Both the position numbers and the translations under genes were made by a program. Shown piece after piece: positions 11,983-23,703 of a stretch of 64,000 nt of DNA. Below the pieces are notes generated by a model that ran no database searches, was not told the origin of the DNA, and saw only the letters and a program-made list of their open reading frames with translations. Every line of letters starts with the position of its first letter. The stretch's first letter is position 1. This DNA is from Rugalucina vietnamica (lineage: Eukaryota > Mollusca > Bivalvia > Lucinida > Lucinidae), in NCBI GenBank assembly GCA_964017185.1, contig OZ024869.1, positions 70,340,315 to 70,404,314 on the forward strand, written 5' to 3'.

Positions 11983-12845
11983 AACTGTTTTTTCTCTCAT
12001 TATTATCTTTATTTTCATCATGTGTCAAACAGGCGATGTCCATTGTCTTCAAGACTATGATGCTACAAATGGCCGACCCTTTTAGAAGTAGCATGTATTT
12101 GTCATCATCACTTTTTCTGTGAGACGTAAGAAGTTGAACTTGAAGTTCTAGGAAAATCATCACAAGGAAAACAGAAAGCGAAGAAAAGGAAATAATTTAA
12201 TTTTCCCGGGAAATAGTGTCATCCAGTACATTGATAGAAACTTATCACTTTTATTTATTCAATTACTTGTAATTGACATTGTAATTGAATTGTTGACTTG
12301 TATACTGTGGAAGATAGACTTTGTGTTCAAATGCAAGTGTTGCCTAAGAATGAAAATGTGGTGACATGAATACAATTAGAGGACTACATAAACTGTACAT
12401 GTATAAAGACACATTATACTGTCTTTTACGGTTAGGTCATTGTATGCATGGACTTTGCCGTGGCAGCTATTTTTCTTATGATCACCAACACACTGTGTAA
12501 TTGATGGCGCATCCATTTCCCTGCAAACAAGTAATGGACTGTCTCCGTCATTTATCAAATATGACCAAATACATCTTCTTAACGAGGAAGTTATTTTGTT
12601 GTTCCAATATTGGTCCACACTTCTCTGAGAAAACAACAAACTATAATTTAGAAAGAGCCAATTAATATTTGCATATCGATAGACGCCAGTTCATAACAAA
12701 TCCGTCATTATTTCTTGAATATAAGTTGTTAATGTGTTGGTGAGTTCTTTGATGGTAGAGTAGACCAATATTTAGCTCTTAAACTTCGGTTGCAAGCAGA
12801 CAAATTAAATGTCGAGGTATTAGGCGGTGGCCATGGGCTCTGTAT

Positions 12846-13267
12846 GTAAGTAAGTAAGTAAGAGTGATTTCTTACTTATCGCTCTCAAGGTGGCCAGAAG
12901 AAACGCTACAAAGACACCATCAAAGCCTCTCTGAAGGATTTCGAAATACCAATGGGGTCCTGGGAACAGACTGCACAGGAGCGATCAAAGTGGCGAGGTC
13001 TCATCAACAAAGGAGCAGCTCTCTATGAAAAGAAGAGAATCTGTGAAGCTGAAAGAAAGCGAAGAGAGCGCAAAGCCAAAACAAATGTGCCACCAGCAGA
13101 CTCTATGACATTGACTTGCTCTACTTGCAACTGACAGTTTAGAGCCAGAATTGGCCTAGTCAGCCATCAAAGAACTCACCAACACACATCAGCACTATTC
13201 AAGAAATAATGATGGTCTTTCTCATTAGTGAGAGACGAACTATCAAGTAAGTAAGTAAGTAAGTGAG
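12846..13267 (+). pseudogene. LINE 3' end with zinc-finger C-terminus and (TAAG)n tail
   Basis: A frame around 12885-13130 encodes the conserved C-terminal tail of a LINE polyprotein (KRYKDTIKASLKDFEIP, then SWEQTAQERSKWRGLINKGA). It leads into a Cys2His2-like finger (CSTCN ... FRARIGLVSHQRTHQH). A TGA interrupts the finger right after CSTCN, so the copy is dead. The 3' untranslated part (AAGAAATAATGATGGTC) ends in a (TAAG)n microsatellite at 13246-13267; a matching TAAG run precedes the fragment at 12847-12864. The same 3' segment recurs at 20022-20075. LINE family beyond 'CR1/RTE-like' is not resolved. Confidence 0.75.
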
Positions 13268-14643
13268 TGTGACGTACGCTACATGAACAGTTATAACATA
13301 ATTAAAGTGCCTAACCCAATGGGCCTACAAGTCACTATTGAACAAACATTGAATAATATGCATGGCCTTTTGTTGACCTTGATCTATTCTATGACAAGGT
13401 CAAATTTGGTTACATACAAGGTCAAATTTTTTTACATAGGCTTTTTAATGTAAAAAGTGAAACTTTGTTACATAGGCTTTTTAATGTAAAAAAGTGAAAC
13501 CTTTATATTTTATTTACCTTTATATTTTATTTGATATTTCAGAATGTTTTGTAGCCTGTGACCTGAAAGTAGGTAGATACATACAATCTAATGAGTTAAT
13601 GAAGCTATGTGAGCATTCACGGTCAAGGTCCGCTGCTGAGTTTGTCTCTCTTTGTTTGACCGAAACACAAAGTTCTGTCAATTATTGCTCAGCTAAGATG
13701 ATAATTGCTTTATTTGAACGAACTTTTACTGAAGGCAGCTTTGCAATCAGGTCACGTTGCGGAATAATTGAACTCATCACATTGCCCAATTATAATTATT
13801 CCGTTTGACGAACGAGTTGGATATAATTTCAATCAAAATTGTCAGTTTGCTTCCATGTTCACGCCGTTTTGATTTGTAACTGTCATGGGAAGAAATATTA
13901 TTATTTTCTGTATGATAATGTTTTGTATAAAGGAAAGACATACTTTTATGACTGATTTGTGAAGAACGATTCCCAAATACTATGAATTCGGAAAGGCAAC
14001 TGGTGGCTTCCGTCATCCATCTTAGGTGTGAGTATTCATGTCCTTACTGACCGTCCACCGGGGATAATAATGGTGGATTCAAAAGATTTGACTTATTCCA
14101 CAGACGTAATGGCCTTTGACCCTGAACACAAGATTTTAACCCATAAATGGTGTGAATCCAGCTTCTTAGCACTTGGATGACAATATCCATCGCAAGTTTC
14201 AACAAATAATTATATGACTTATAATGTTTACATAGTGCATGCCTAAATTGCAGACTTTGCAAATGTGCATTAATATTCTATGCACCCCCGATACCCATGT
14301 AAACTGCAGTTATTTCATAGACGTTACATAGACGTTTTAAGTATCATTTGCATCGGTATATAGTAACAAGTAACATAAGGAATCCAGGTTATTTCGTTTT
14401 CGCAAACACTTCCGCCCCATAAACATATAGTACTTCCATCACAATAACATTGAATTGTTTGCGAAAACGAAATAACCGGGATTTCTTATGTTACTTTCTT
14501 TCAATAAATATTCAATTTCTGCATTGACTGCACCTATCTTTCAGTCAGTAGACGAAACGCTGTAGGAGAAAAACTCGAAAGTCTAACCTCAACTTCTCTC
14601 TCACTGATTGCAGTGTGTGTCACCGATCATTTATCGGTTTGTA
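13268..14643. other. Non-genic stretch
   Basis: About 13380-13500 holds short repeats (ACAAGGTCAAATTT and CATAGGCTTTTTAATGTAAAA, each twice). About 13660-13860 resembles 470-640. About 14380-14480 contains an inverted pair of TTTCGTTTTCGCAAACA. No gene is supported. Confidence 0.45.
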
Positions 14644-15242
14644 CAGGGTGTTTCAAAAACGTAGTCGCTACAATATACGTATGTTTACTATTTATTTCAT
14701 TTTTACAGGTAACTCAATCAAACTTGGCAGGAGTATGCTTCAAAACAATGGCTTTAAATATGTATTAATTGCAATTACATACTACGACTAATATCTGAAA
14801 TGACCATCATTGTTGTAAAATGGCCGCTTTCGGAGTAACGAAAATTTTTACATGACACATTTTATGATCGTTCTCTCCCCATTTTGGAATTAATTTTCCA
14901 TTTGTCATCACCTTTTGTCCATTTATAACAAACTTGTTTTAATTTCTGATAGTTAACATTACTTCCCCCACTTAATATCCTTTTTAAAGCAGATTAAAAG
15001 CTTGAAAATGCTCGGGTATTGCATCTTGTTACAGGAATGCAAGTTGCAGCAGATAACAGGAAATGACATCACAATTTTTTTTATGACGTCACTTGCTAAT
15101 AAAGCACCACCTCGCTAAATGGATGTCATATTGAGAATCAGTTATAATAGCACTACCGCTGTGTAAAATATCTTGGTTATATCTATTGTATTTAAAAAGC
15201 TATACACTTTTTTGCAGTGGCTACGTTTTTTGGGACACCCTG
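14644..15242. mobile_element. Tc1/mariner-like non-autonomous TIR element
   Basis: 599 bp bounded by TA on both sides (14642-14643 and 15243-15244). Terminal inverted repeats of about 25 bp start CAGGGTGTTTCAAAAACGTAG on the left and CAGGGTGTCCCAAAAAACGTAG on the right, read inward. TA target duplication and CAGGGTGTYYCAAAA ends are typical of mariner superfamily elements. No transposase frame is present. Confidence 0.85.
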
Positions 15243-15412
15243 TATGTATACAATACCACGTGATTCTCAGTAGTGACTATGTCGGTTCAAAAATCGAATA
15301 TTCCACTTCAAACTTTTCGTACATCGATGATACAATGGTTAAGCACAGGGCAAGAGAGATGTTCTTCTCGCTTTAGTGAAGATCACCAAACCATCAACGA
15401 TAACGATATATT

Positions 15413-15649
15413 AACCTGTGCATGAGAAAACCAACGATTTGGCGTTCCGACCAGGTCTGACACAAATCGGCCAGTACAGTCAAAGAAGCAGGCTAGAAGC
15501 TTGAAATTTAAGATTTAAGAAGAAGAGGGTTTCGCTACTATCCGTGTAGCGAAACCAAAGGCGCTGATCAGCTGTGCAGTTACTGTACAGCTGATCTGCG
15601 TCTTTATTTTTGCATATGTACATCGTTGGTTTTCTGGTGCAGCGTCTCA
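15413..15649. mobile_element. Family A TIR/palindrome element
   Basis: Opposite orientation to the copy at 26477. Contains the CTGTGCAGTTACTG(T/C)ACAG version of the palindrome core. The outer TIRs are diverged (CCTGTGCATGAGAAAACC). Confidence 0.85.
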
Positions 15650-15662
15650 TATCATATTTTAA

Positions 15663-15801
15663 CCGTGACGCGAGAAAACCGGTCTTCAGGATTGACACGC
15701 CAGGTCTGTACAGTCACAGAAGAAAATTGTGGGCTTGAAAATGCGCATTGAAGACAAAGAGGCATTGTACTATCCTGATCAGCTGTGCAGTGTATGTGAC
15801 G
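15663..15801. mobile_element. Family A element, degenerate partial copy
   Basis: GCGAGAAAACCGGT, GGTCTGTACAGTCACAGAAG and GATCAGCTGTGCAGT match the family in order, with the right half lost. Confidence 0.6.
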
Positions 15802-17326
15802 TTTGTTATTTATCTATCTATCTTCTGTCGATCAATTTCTGGTCATCACTTCTGGTGTGGTGCGGGTTTGTATATGCGGTTCGATTGTGGTAGTGATAAA
15901 CAATGCATTTTAAGGTTCCTTATTACTATAATAATAGTGTTTTCTGCTCATAAATATTTCATAGATTTTTTTTAAAAAATGTGGCATGTTACATACCAGA
16001 ATAATCCCTAAACCTTAAACTTTCTTATGAATGATAATGTTTTCCAAAGGGAAGCCATTGTAATAGAAATTTTTAGTGAAATTACCTATTTTTCTAATAA
16101 ATTTCCATAAATAATCCTTTAAAATAAATTTTTGATTTTAATTGATAGAAACCTTTGTGAAGGTCTAAATAATGTTCTCCAACTAATTTGCAAGCTGAAA
16201 AATTAGCTTAGAAACGATTTGCATGAATAGCAGGTGCATCATCTTTATCAGATTTATTACTGTAAATAATATTGTCCGTCACTTATGCAAATACCTGTAC
16301 CTTAAATATACCGTGCCAAATAAATTAAGCAACTTTTACTTTGAACAGTGTCTTCATACGTTTTAGACATTAGGGAAGTTCTTCTGACAATATCTTTTAT
16401 GTATCTAATAAGGGTAAAAACAATTGTTGTGTGGTGTTGAAGTAACGTTGGATTTAAAGTCCTCTGAGACATGTCTCAAATAAAACATAGATAAAATTAT
16501 TTTGTACAGTATATTTATATGCATTATAGTATGTACACGCTGTGTATACCTGTTAAAATAGGACAGGTACAGGTAGTCTGTTCATTCAGGTAGAACATAC
16601 ATATACAGTATATTTCCATAGCCTTTTTACATAACAAATAAGCCCATTAATTTGACCTTGATTAGTCTAAAAAAAACGGGCTTTTTGTCTGCAGATATTT
16701 CGGTAAGAATTGTTTCAAACAGAACAAAAATGATAGCAGTTGATAGATTTTTCTACTTACTAACTACCGTGCCAACACTCATCCCACAATATTTCTTATT
16801 TAAGCGTAAAACAATGCAAGAAAAATAAAAGCAGTTTTCAAACTAACAGTGCATTTCACTACCAACATGCACGAAAATGCAAATACAAATTCTGGTTATA
16901 TTACTAGGATAACGTTTGTCATTCATAGCCCTTTCAGGAGATGTAATATCATGAATGATCTGTATCCCAGGACTGAGAACAACATGTTCAAAGTTTAGGG
17001 GGGGTTACGGACTTTGTAAATATATCAGTCCACGTTAAAGCATCACATATAAAAAAGTACAAAACTTTGTCCGTGCCGGTTGTTCTCTGACATACATGTA
17101 GATAAACATTTGTTGATCGGCCTCCTTAAATAAGTATGTTTTCAATCATGTGACTCTTTGATGGTAAACAACGTATGACCAATGCTTCGCATGGCGCTGG
17201 AAAAATGTGTAAAAACAAATAGATACCCCTTTTCTAGTGTTTACAAAACTTTGTCACGTGAGGTCATCCGTCACGGTCAAAGTATTTGCACTATACTCAG
17301 AGACTGACAATAGAACCAGTGACTAT
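15802..17326. other. Non-genic stretch
   Basis: AT-rich sequence without open frames of note or recognisable repeats. Confidence 0.4.
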
Positions 17327-17799
17327 GCGTGTGTTCGGGGTTCTCCAAATGATACCATTGGTTGGTACCATATTGGTGACAATGGTATTACCGTTTGTAC
17401 CGTTCTTTTACCGAACGTACCATTGGCAATTAGATTGGCACAAATGGTATAATTGGGCAAATAGGTCACTGTATAGGCGGCAACTTTAATATTCATATCT
17501 GGGCGTGGTCGGCTAGTCCATCTGTTCAAGAAGTGAGATTATAGAAAAGACGAACTAAGTCAGCCTAGAGTGCTGGCATATATTTACCGTAAGAGATCAG
17601 CTACCTGTATTATGCCCAATCCCATGAATTAGACAAACGCGATTTTGTAACGGAAAACACGTGAGTTGAATCTTTCAACTGTATACCTTTCGCTTTTTCC
17701 AAGGTCAAAAGTAAACCATACCTAATAACGTATTCATTATTATAATGATATGCAAATGTAATCAGCCTATGGTACCAGTGGCGAACCCCGAACACACGC
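17327..17799. mobile_element. Short TIR element with TAT target duplication
   Basis: Ends are GCGTGTGTTCGGGGTTC on the left and its inverted form on the right, with TAT on both sides (17324-17326, 17800-17802). The interior has repeats of TACCATTGG/TGGTACC. A 3-bp duplication would fit a Harbinger-type MITE, but that is a guess; no transposase is present. Confidence 0.65.
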
Positions 17800-18332
17800 T
17801 ATATTTGCTTTTTCTCTGACTCTTTCGGCCTTGTATGCTGAATTTATATCGACCATTATGGACTCATACGTGAACGAAATTACATGCAAATCAAAATGGT
17901 GCGATTTTATTTGACATTCTACATATCTGACACAATATGAGACAGTAATTAGCTGGAGTATACAGCGACGCAATCTTTGAGGCTTAGATGTTATTAAATA
18001 AATGTTCTATGTACACTTTCATGGTTTTCTTAATTTTCGTTCTCTACAGAAAAATTGGTCAAGTAATTCCATTTTTGGATTGAAATTTTCGGTGTTCTTT
18101 TATCTTTTGTGAATTTCATCCACATCAACTCAAACAGTCAATGTTTATGTTATTTTATTCTTATTATGACGTTTCGTTCACATCAACAAAAACAGGAACT
18201 TTCAAATTTTGTGTCATAAGTTTGTTTGAGTGTTTTGGTGTATGACGAATTCAGTCACAAAATAGTTCTAAATTGGCTCATGTAATGATTTGCTGTTGAT
18301 TCCCTCAAGTCATTACGAAATTTCGTCCAAAC

Positions 18333-18338
<6 letters not shown>

Positions 18339-18380
<42 letters not shown>
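18339..18380. repeat. (AG)n microsatellite
   Basis: About 21 uninterrupted AG repeats. Confidence 0.97.
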
Positions 18381-18385
<5 letters not shown>

Positions 18386-18545
18386 TGTTCAACTTTCACA
18401 CGTATATCCTCCATTCATTTACTTGATTTCATGTAGATGTAGTATGTTCGGCACATCCATGAAGGACATGAAGCTAAAACGCTCAAGTTCTTTATCACAA
18501 GTTTTTTTTTCTGTTTGTGGGTTATTGCCTCTTTTGTTCAAATAT

Positions 18546-18551
18546 TTTATT
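18546..18551 (-). terminator. Candidate poly(A) signal of the 7TM receptor gene
   Basis: AATAAA on the minus strand, about 22 bases beyond the stop codon. Position is plausible but short for a 3' untranslated region. Confidence 0.3.
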
Positions 18552-18572
18552 TCACGCCATTTTACATCATAT

Positions 18573-19466
18573 TTACTCTTTACTTTGCTTCAAGTTGTCC
18601 TTTTCCTTCAGTTCGTATGCTGTTACGTACAGTTCCGCGCGCATTTTGCCTATGTATGGCTTCACGCCAGGGAAAACCACGGAAATTATCTTCATGGTTT
18701 CCATCCGTACTTCTTTGAACCATAGCCCATAGATTAGCGCATCAATGATGCATTTGGGTATATAAACTGCGTCTGATAACTGTGATCGCCGACCGTTGAG
18801 GGGCTCATTGTTCGCCCACGAGTATAATCCATACAGGGTTATACCAAGATAAAATCCCATAAAGACTGTACAGTTCACTAGATACAAGAAATTGGGAATT
18901 GTTGTCTTGTACTGCTTAACGGCGAGAACCTTTCGTCGTAAGACAGTGTAGATCTGGACGAATATGGCGAACAAAGAGATCAGTGCCAGTAAACACAGCA
19001 CAATAAAATAGGTGACGTCGCGGCAGTCGAGGAACCGACGTCTCGCGTAGCAGCTGATTCCCCTTACGAGCAAATGTTGAATGAAACTCATTGCTATCAT
19101 CCCGAGACATGTCTTTCGTACCTGACGTTTTGGTATTTTGAGGTAAAGATAAGGCCAGTTAAGGACAAAGAAACGTTCAAACGCCATGGACGCGACCATG
19201 AATTGTGCTGCAATTTGAAACCCCCGTGAGAGATGCCGGAGTGGAAAAGATTCCTGGTGGGGAAAGAGTTTCGAGGCACATGCGCATGGTAGAAACAAAC
19301 AGTTGTAGCATAGTAATCCGATACATAGGATCCTAGAAGCATATGGCGTTTTCCTTGTCCTGGCAATAGCTATGCATATCACTAAACACAACACTAGCGT
19401 CACAAAAGAAGCCACGAAATAGAGGACGATATACCCAGTTGGCCAAACAGGCCCGTAGGTGAACAT
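18573..19466 (-). CDS. Intronless seven-transmembrane (rhodopsin-like) receptor
   Basis: Probable G-protein-coupled receptor at the cell surface, ligand unknown. The single frame of 297 codons starts at the ATG nearest a short extracellular N-terminus (MFTYGPVWPTG). Hydrophobic segments fall at roughly residues 12-34, 45-64, 83-105, 115-135, 150-175, 192-215 and 232-250. The third segment runs into ERFFVLNWP, the position of the class A DRY motif followed by the usual proline. The seventh ends IDALIYGLWF, corresponding to NPxxY plus helix 8. The tail is basic then acidic and lacks a clear palmitoylation site. Both signature motifs are atypical (ERF; DALIY), as in many lineage-expanded invertebrate orphan receptors. 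The length is short but complete for the family. An AATAAA lies on the minus strand at about 18546-18551, just past the stop. Confidence 0.85.
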   Translation of the reverse strand: MFTYGPVWPTGYIVLYFVASFVTLVLCLVICIAIARTRKTPYASRILCIGLLCYNCLFLPCACASKLFPHQESFPLRHLSRGFQIAAQFMVASMAFERFFVLNWPYLYLKIPKRQVRKTCLGMIAMSFIQHLLVRGISCYARRRFLDCRDVTYFIVLCLLALISLFAIFVQIYTVLRRKVLAVKQYKTTIPNFLYLVNCTVFMGFYLGITLYGLYSWANNEPLNGRRSQLSDAVYIPKCIIDALIYGLWFKEVRMETMKIISVVFPGVKPYIGKMRAELYVTAYELKEKDNLKQSKE

Positions 19467-20021
19467 TTTGTCACAAAGTTACATGTTCCTCTATATACCT
19501 TGATTTTAAGTAAACAAATGTTTATTTTCTTCTACACGTTAGCCTACGTATATTAATATAAAGCAGTTGACCATAAGAAGTATTGTATGTATGAAACACA
19601 ATTCCAAATAAAAAGTAATTTCCCATCAGATATGTGGTATAATTATGTTCTGTGATGGCTACTTAAACCCTTCCCACTACATGTGGACATAGGCAAGTTT
19701 GTCACGAGAAAATCTGCATGTTCCAGATGCGTTGACGCGAATCACCGACGTTTCATCGCTTCCAGGGAATAGTTTTTAGCAAAGTAGTGTAGACATTAAC
19801 AGCAAAATAATATCTGAACCATAAATATTATCCTTAATTCTGTGATCTGTGGGTCCATGCTGAATACAACTGGAATTTGAAGCCCTAAGCTGGTGGGTTT
19901 CTAACGACCTTGCTAAAGTAAATAATCGTTATGGCAATGTAGACTTAAAGCCATGCTTTTTTCTATTTATCTTCAGCGCCACCTATTGTCACTTGAAATT
20001 ACTCTACTTTTTGTTCGTCTC
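19467..20021. other. Upstream flank of the 7TM receptor, non-genic
   Basis: No exon, repeat or clear promoter motif recognised. Confidence 0.35.
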
Positions 20022-20075
20022 TCAAGAAATAATGATGGTCTTTCTCATTAGTGAGAGGTGAGAGACGAACGACCA
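20022..20075. repeat. LINE 3'-tail fragment with hairpin
   Basis: Shares AAGAAATAATGATGGTC and TCTCATTAGTGAGA with the 3' end of the LINE at 12846-13267. Flanking GTTCGTCTCTCA and TGAGAGACGAAC form a short inverted repeat. Confidence 0.6.
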
Positions 20076-20198
20076 GAACATTAGAACATTCATATGAAGT
20101 TGTTTGTGCACTAATTAGTAACTAAAAATAAAACTGAAATCCCTTAAGAGCAGTGAGCATGTCCTTCTTATATACCTAGTAAAAATTTATATATAAGG

Positions 20199-21156
20199 GT
20201 GGGGGATTAAATCACTAACAGTGCAAGAACAAATCAAACTGAGCGCTTTCGGCTTTCGCCTTCTTCAGAGTCAATGTGTATTTACATGTAGAATTAGAAA
20301 AATATACCTCTGCAGTAAACTTGATTGTTTGCACCCGTGAGGAATTCTTCCAGTGTCTCTCTGTCATGTGTCCACTTCAGGTCTATGTCATCTATGAACC
20401 TGAGCCACAAAAATGGCTTCAAGCTCACCGACTGAATGAGTTGTTTCTCTAGCCTACCCATGAAAATGTTGGCGTATGATGGTGCCATTTTCGTTCCCAT
20501 GGCCGTCCCTTTAATTGCTGGTAGTGTGTACCATAACATTCAAAGTTATTGCATTTGAGGACCAGGGTGAGAAGTTTTGTCAGAATATGCGTCTGCTTTT
20601 CCCAAACCTCTTCACACGCTTGTATATCATCTTGATGTGGTATGTTTGTATAGAGGGATGTGACATCCATCTACACAAAGGTACAAGTAGGCAAAGATCA
20701 GGAAAAGGCGCAATCAGAAAAAGATTCCCACTCCAAAAAACGTGGACCCATTGCATATTGCTTTCTCAGGAAATCTGTTGTATCCTGTAAGTAGAATGGT
20801 AAGTTCTGTACATGGGCTTAAAGATGCAAGTCGACAATCTGATATCTTCTCTGTGGGGTGTCCATTGGCAGACACTATGGGACGGCCAGGGTTTCCAGCT
20901 TTGTGAATTTTGGGTAGGAGATAAAATCGTCCTGCTTTCGGTTCATCTACAGTTAGATGGCATTTTTACGCTAATGTGGTTACCCGCCCTCAATTCACAA
21001 ATTGCAGCAGAAACTTTCTGTGCAAATTCCATTGTGGGGTCGTGATCAAGAACCTCATAAAAGGTATTGACTTTCGGCTTCTGAGACATAATGATCCCTG
21101 TCCATGACAACCACAGCTGACCCTTTGTCTGTAGGCTTTATTGGAAAAGGTCCCTC
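20199..21156 (-). pseudogene. Penelope-like element reverse transcriptase, broken, with nested insertion
   Basis: On the minus strand, in order, one reads KPTDKGSAVVVMDRDHY (from about 21144) and [20 protein letters not shown], then after an insertion [28 protein letters not shown] and FIDDI. This is the motif order of Penelope-like RTs, with FIDD as the catalytic box. In-frame stops and frame changes occur between blocks (TGA after PSNCR near 20945). About 65 bp of the R1 tail (20683-20745) is inserted between two RT blocks. The frame ends at 20294 without the GIY-YIG endonuclease. The element runs into a terminal segment (20199-20290) containing CTGAAGAAGGCGAAAGCCGAA, also found at 23400-23425. 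Clearly dead. Confidence 0.82.
20683..20745 (-). mobile_element. R1 retroelement tail nested in the Penelope-like element
   Basis: Matches the last 60 bp of R1 (minus strand: GGAGTGGGAATC ... CTACTTGTACC). It interrupts the Penelope RT frame, so it inserted later. Confidence 0.7.
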
Positions 21157-22146
21157 AGGACCTTTTCCACAGTGTTTACTTTGAATATGAAGAAAATTGT
21201 ACCCGTGATCGACTGCTCTCTCTCAATTACGCATTTTGTCACATAAAGCGCTTAATAAAAACTAGTGAACCCGTCTATGTTGACCAGACAGTTCACCGCA
21301 AACAATTTAATTTATCCATTGTTGACACTCCCTGTCAAAAAGCGGTAAATATCTAGCAAGCATTCTCGATCATGGCGACTTCTTATCATAGCGCATCTAA
21401 ATTAAGATCGTAGATACCCTGATGAGGGGTACAGAAACTATAGTAACTCTATATGGCTGACTTTTAGTCCATCACATCGGACCCATGGGTCTCTTTCCGG
21501 TAGTGTGGCTGCAAGTCAAAATTCAGAACTCTGTCACAAATTGACTGCACTGCCAAATGGTTTTCTACACTGTGACATATCGACATATTTGATTGTAATC
21601 GTATTCTCTTTAGAATTAGCTTTGATTCTGTAACATCAGAAATTTTAGTCAATGCCTTGAGTGACAGATACACACACTGGTCAAGCGTTTATAACAAGAA
21701 ACGATATTTATACGAAACTGAAACTAATGGGAATCGTAATAAATGACAAACCAGAGAATCAACAACACTGAAATCTAGAGCAAAAGGAAGCTCTGCTGCT
21801 GACCTTTTCATTGGTTTCTTTTTAAAGAAGCCAACTTGTTGTCACATCGTTGGAGATTGTACAGGGCACTGCTTTCGCAAGGTTTGAGGTAGATCAGCTG
21901 GCTAACTGTCACTCCGCTCCACTTCGGTACCTCGTTCCACTTCCCTGACAGCTTAGCATAGGTTGCATTTAAACCAATGTCGAACTGATTGTGGATTTCG
22001 TAAGCGACTTGCAGCTATGTTATTTTGCTATTAATCGTATTATTTTTGTTATGTATTTGTACCAGTGCCGATGATCTTACGGTAAACATATACAATTGCC
22101 TAAAACGTTTAAATTAATGTAGAAGAACAAACGATTTTCGAGTTTA
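21157..22146. other. Non-genic stretch
   Basis: A small hairpin (GGAAAAGGTCC/GGACCTTTTCC) at 21143-21169 straddles the left edge. No other feature is recognised. Confidence 0.4.
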
Positions 22147-23330
22147 AAAAGGTACAATTAGGCAAAGATCAGGAAAGGGCGCAATCAGAAAAAGATTCCC
22201 ACTCCAAAAACCGAGATGGGGAAAAAACTAAATTAACAATCAGGTACTTATACCATAAACATATCGTAAGCCGAATGGGCAGCTATTTTCCCAATAGGTG
22301 GCCACTCAGTTACCTAAACTGAACTAAAATATAAAACATACATACACTGTAAGGCGCCAACAGCACAAATTTTTTTAAACACCAAGACATAAAACGAAAG
22401 AACCACCACATAAGTGTCGCCTTGGAACGATCAGTAATATAAAATTACTGAAGGGCTTAAATCGGTTTTACAGGTACCTAACCTCACCCTCAGCTTCTGC
22501 AGTGGTTCATAACATTTAGTTAGTTCTTTGGTCCTCGTGGTGAATATCTAACTAGTCAATGAATCACCAAGAACAAACAGACAAATCATGATAAGCATCG
22601 TGATGAATCAAAGACGAGGACTCAGCAGATTCAGTAAGCTGTCCGACGATGGAGATCCCTGGGCGCCGAATAACTTACTAACTCCGGAGCAAAAGAAAAA
22701 CACCAGTTGGACCCCGGTGGGCCAAGCAACAGACAAGAAGCTCCTGTCCCAATCAACTAAAATGAATAGCTTAAGTCTGGGCCATCATAGAGTCTGACGC
22801 CCGACCCACCGGTGTGCAATTAAAGAAAGCAGCATAGTTATCAACCATGATTGGGTTGAAAACTAAGCATGCAGACTGTCGCATAACATTCGAGTTATAA
22901 CCTATACGTCTGTAACGTGTAACGATTTTTCTGAACTGAAAAGAAAAATCATTCCTTCCTATAAGTTTCTTAAATTTGTAAACCAAGTCACCATAAAACT
23001 CTGGTTCCGAAAGGCCCTCACATAAAAGCGACTTTAACCCAACATTATATTTGGAAATCAATTCATAGTGTCTACGAAAAAAATTAGACAATGTTTTTTG
23101 AAGTTTATAATACCGATAACCCTGTTTGAGAAGTTTGACCGTTAAACATTTATTTCGAGCGTTGAAGTCCGTAACATGATTGCAGACTCTAGCAAACCTG
23201 ATAAGTTGAGAAATGTATACACCATGTGAAGCACGACGAGGAACGTCACCATCCAAAAACGGAAAATTTACCATATCAAAATCAAAGTCATCGCGTAAGT
23301 CGCTAATTCTACAGTAGTCTCCCCCATTGC
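22147..23330 (-). pseudogene. R1 retroelement, C-terminal frame plus 3' end
   Basis: The longest R1 copy. On the minus strand an open frame (about 23330 to 22771) encodes GDYCRISDLRDDFDFDMVNF, PFLDGDVPRRASHGVYISQL, further helical basic sequence (LTVKLLKQGYRYYKL, GLSEPEFYGDLVYKFKKL) and ends CTPVGRASDSMMAQT. This is a conserved C-terminal region found after the reverse transcriptase in retroelements common in marine invertebrates; whether LINE or Penelope-type is not resolved from this fragment. About 620 bp of 3' untranslated sequence follows to the GTACC terminus at 22150. The RT itself is missing (5' truncation), so the copy is inert. Confidence 0.72.
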
Positions 23331-23384
23331 TTTTGTTTCAATATATCTATTTACCTATTTTCATTTTTTCCCAGTTTTTACCTG

Positions 23385-23529
23385 TAAATACACATTGGCT
23401 CTGAAGAAGGCGAAAGCCGAATTTGTTCTTGCACTGTTAGTGATCTAATCCCCTATGTACTTGTTTTAATCAATTTTCGAATCCTTTCTTGGGATCCAGT
23501 GATACCGGGAAGACTTTTGTTTGATGTTT

Positions 23530-23592
<63 letters not shown>

Positions 23593-23703
23593 GATTTGTT
23601 CTTGCACTGTTAGTGATCTAATTCCCCTATGTACTTGTTTTAATCAATTTTCGAATCCTTTGTTAGGATCCAGTGTTACTAGGAAGATTTTTGTTTGATG
23701 TTT

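Larger units (their letters stand above)
9590..12690. repeat. A-B-A-B-A tandem segmental duplication
   Basis: Unit A (about 9590-9910, 10700-11615 with insertions, 12320-12690) contains ATTTATCAAACATG and ends at CATATCGATAGAC. Unit B (about 10196-10700 and 11616-12320) contains GGCGTTAGAAGTAC and GGCCGACCCTTTTAGAAG. The period is about 1.4 kb once insertions are allowed for. The second A unit carries two retroelement tails; the second B unit carries a family A element. Diverged or inverted partial copies occur at 4640-4880 and 25900-26860. No gene is recognised in the unit. Confidence 0.75.

Noticed and set aside
20515-21356. Plus-strand frames of 91, 77 and 71 codons
   Set aside because: Antisense to, or adjacent to, the broken Penelope-like RT; no protein resemblance.
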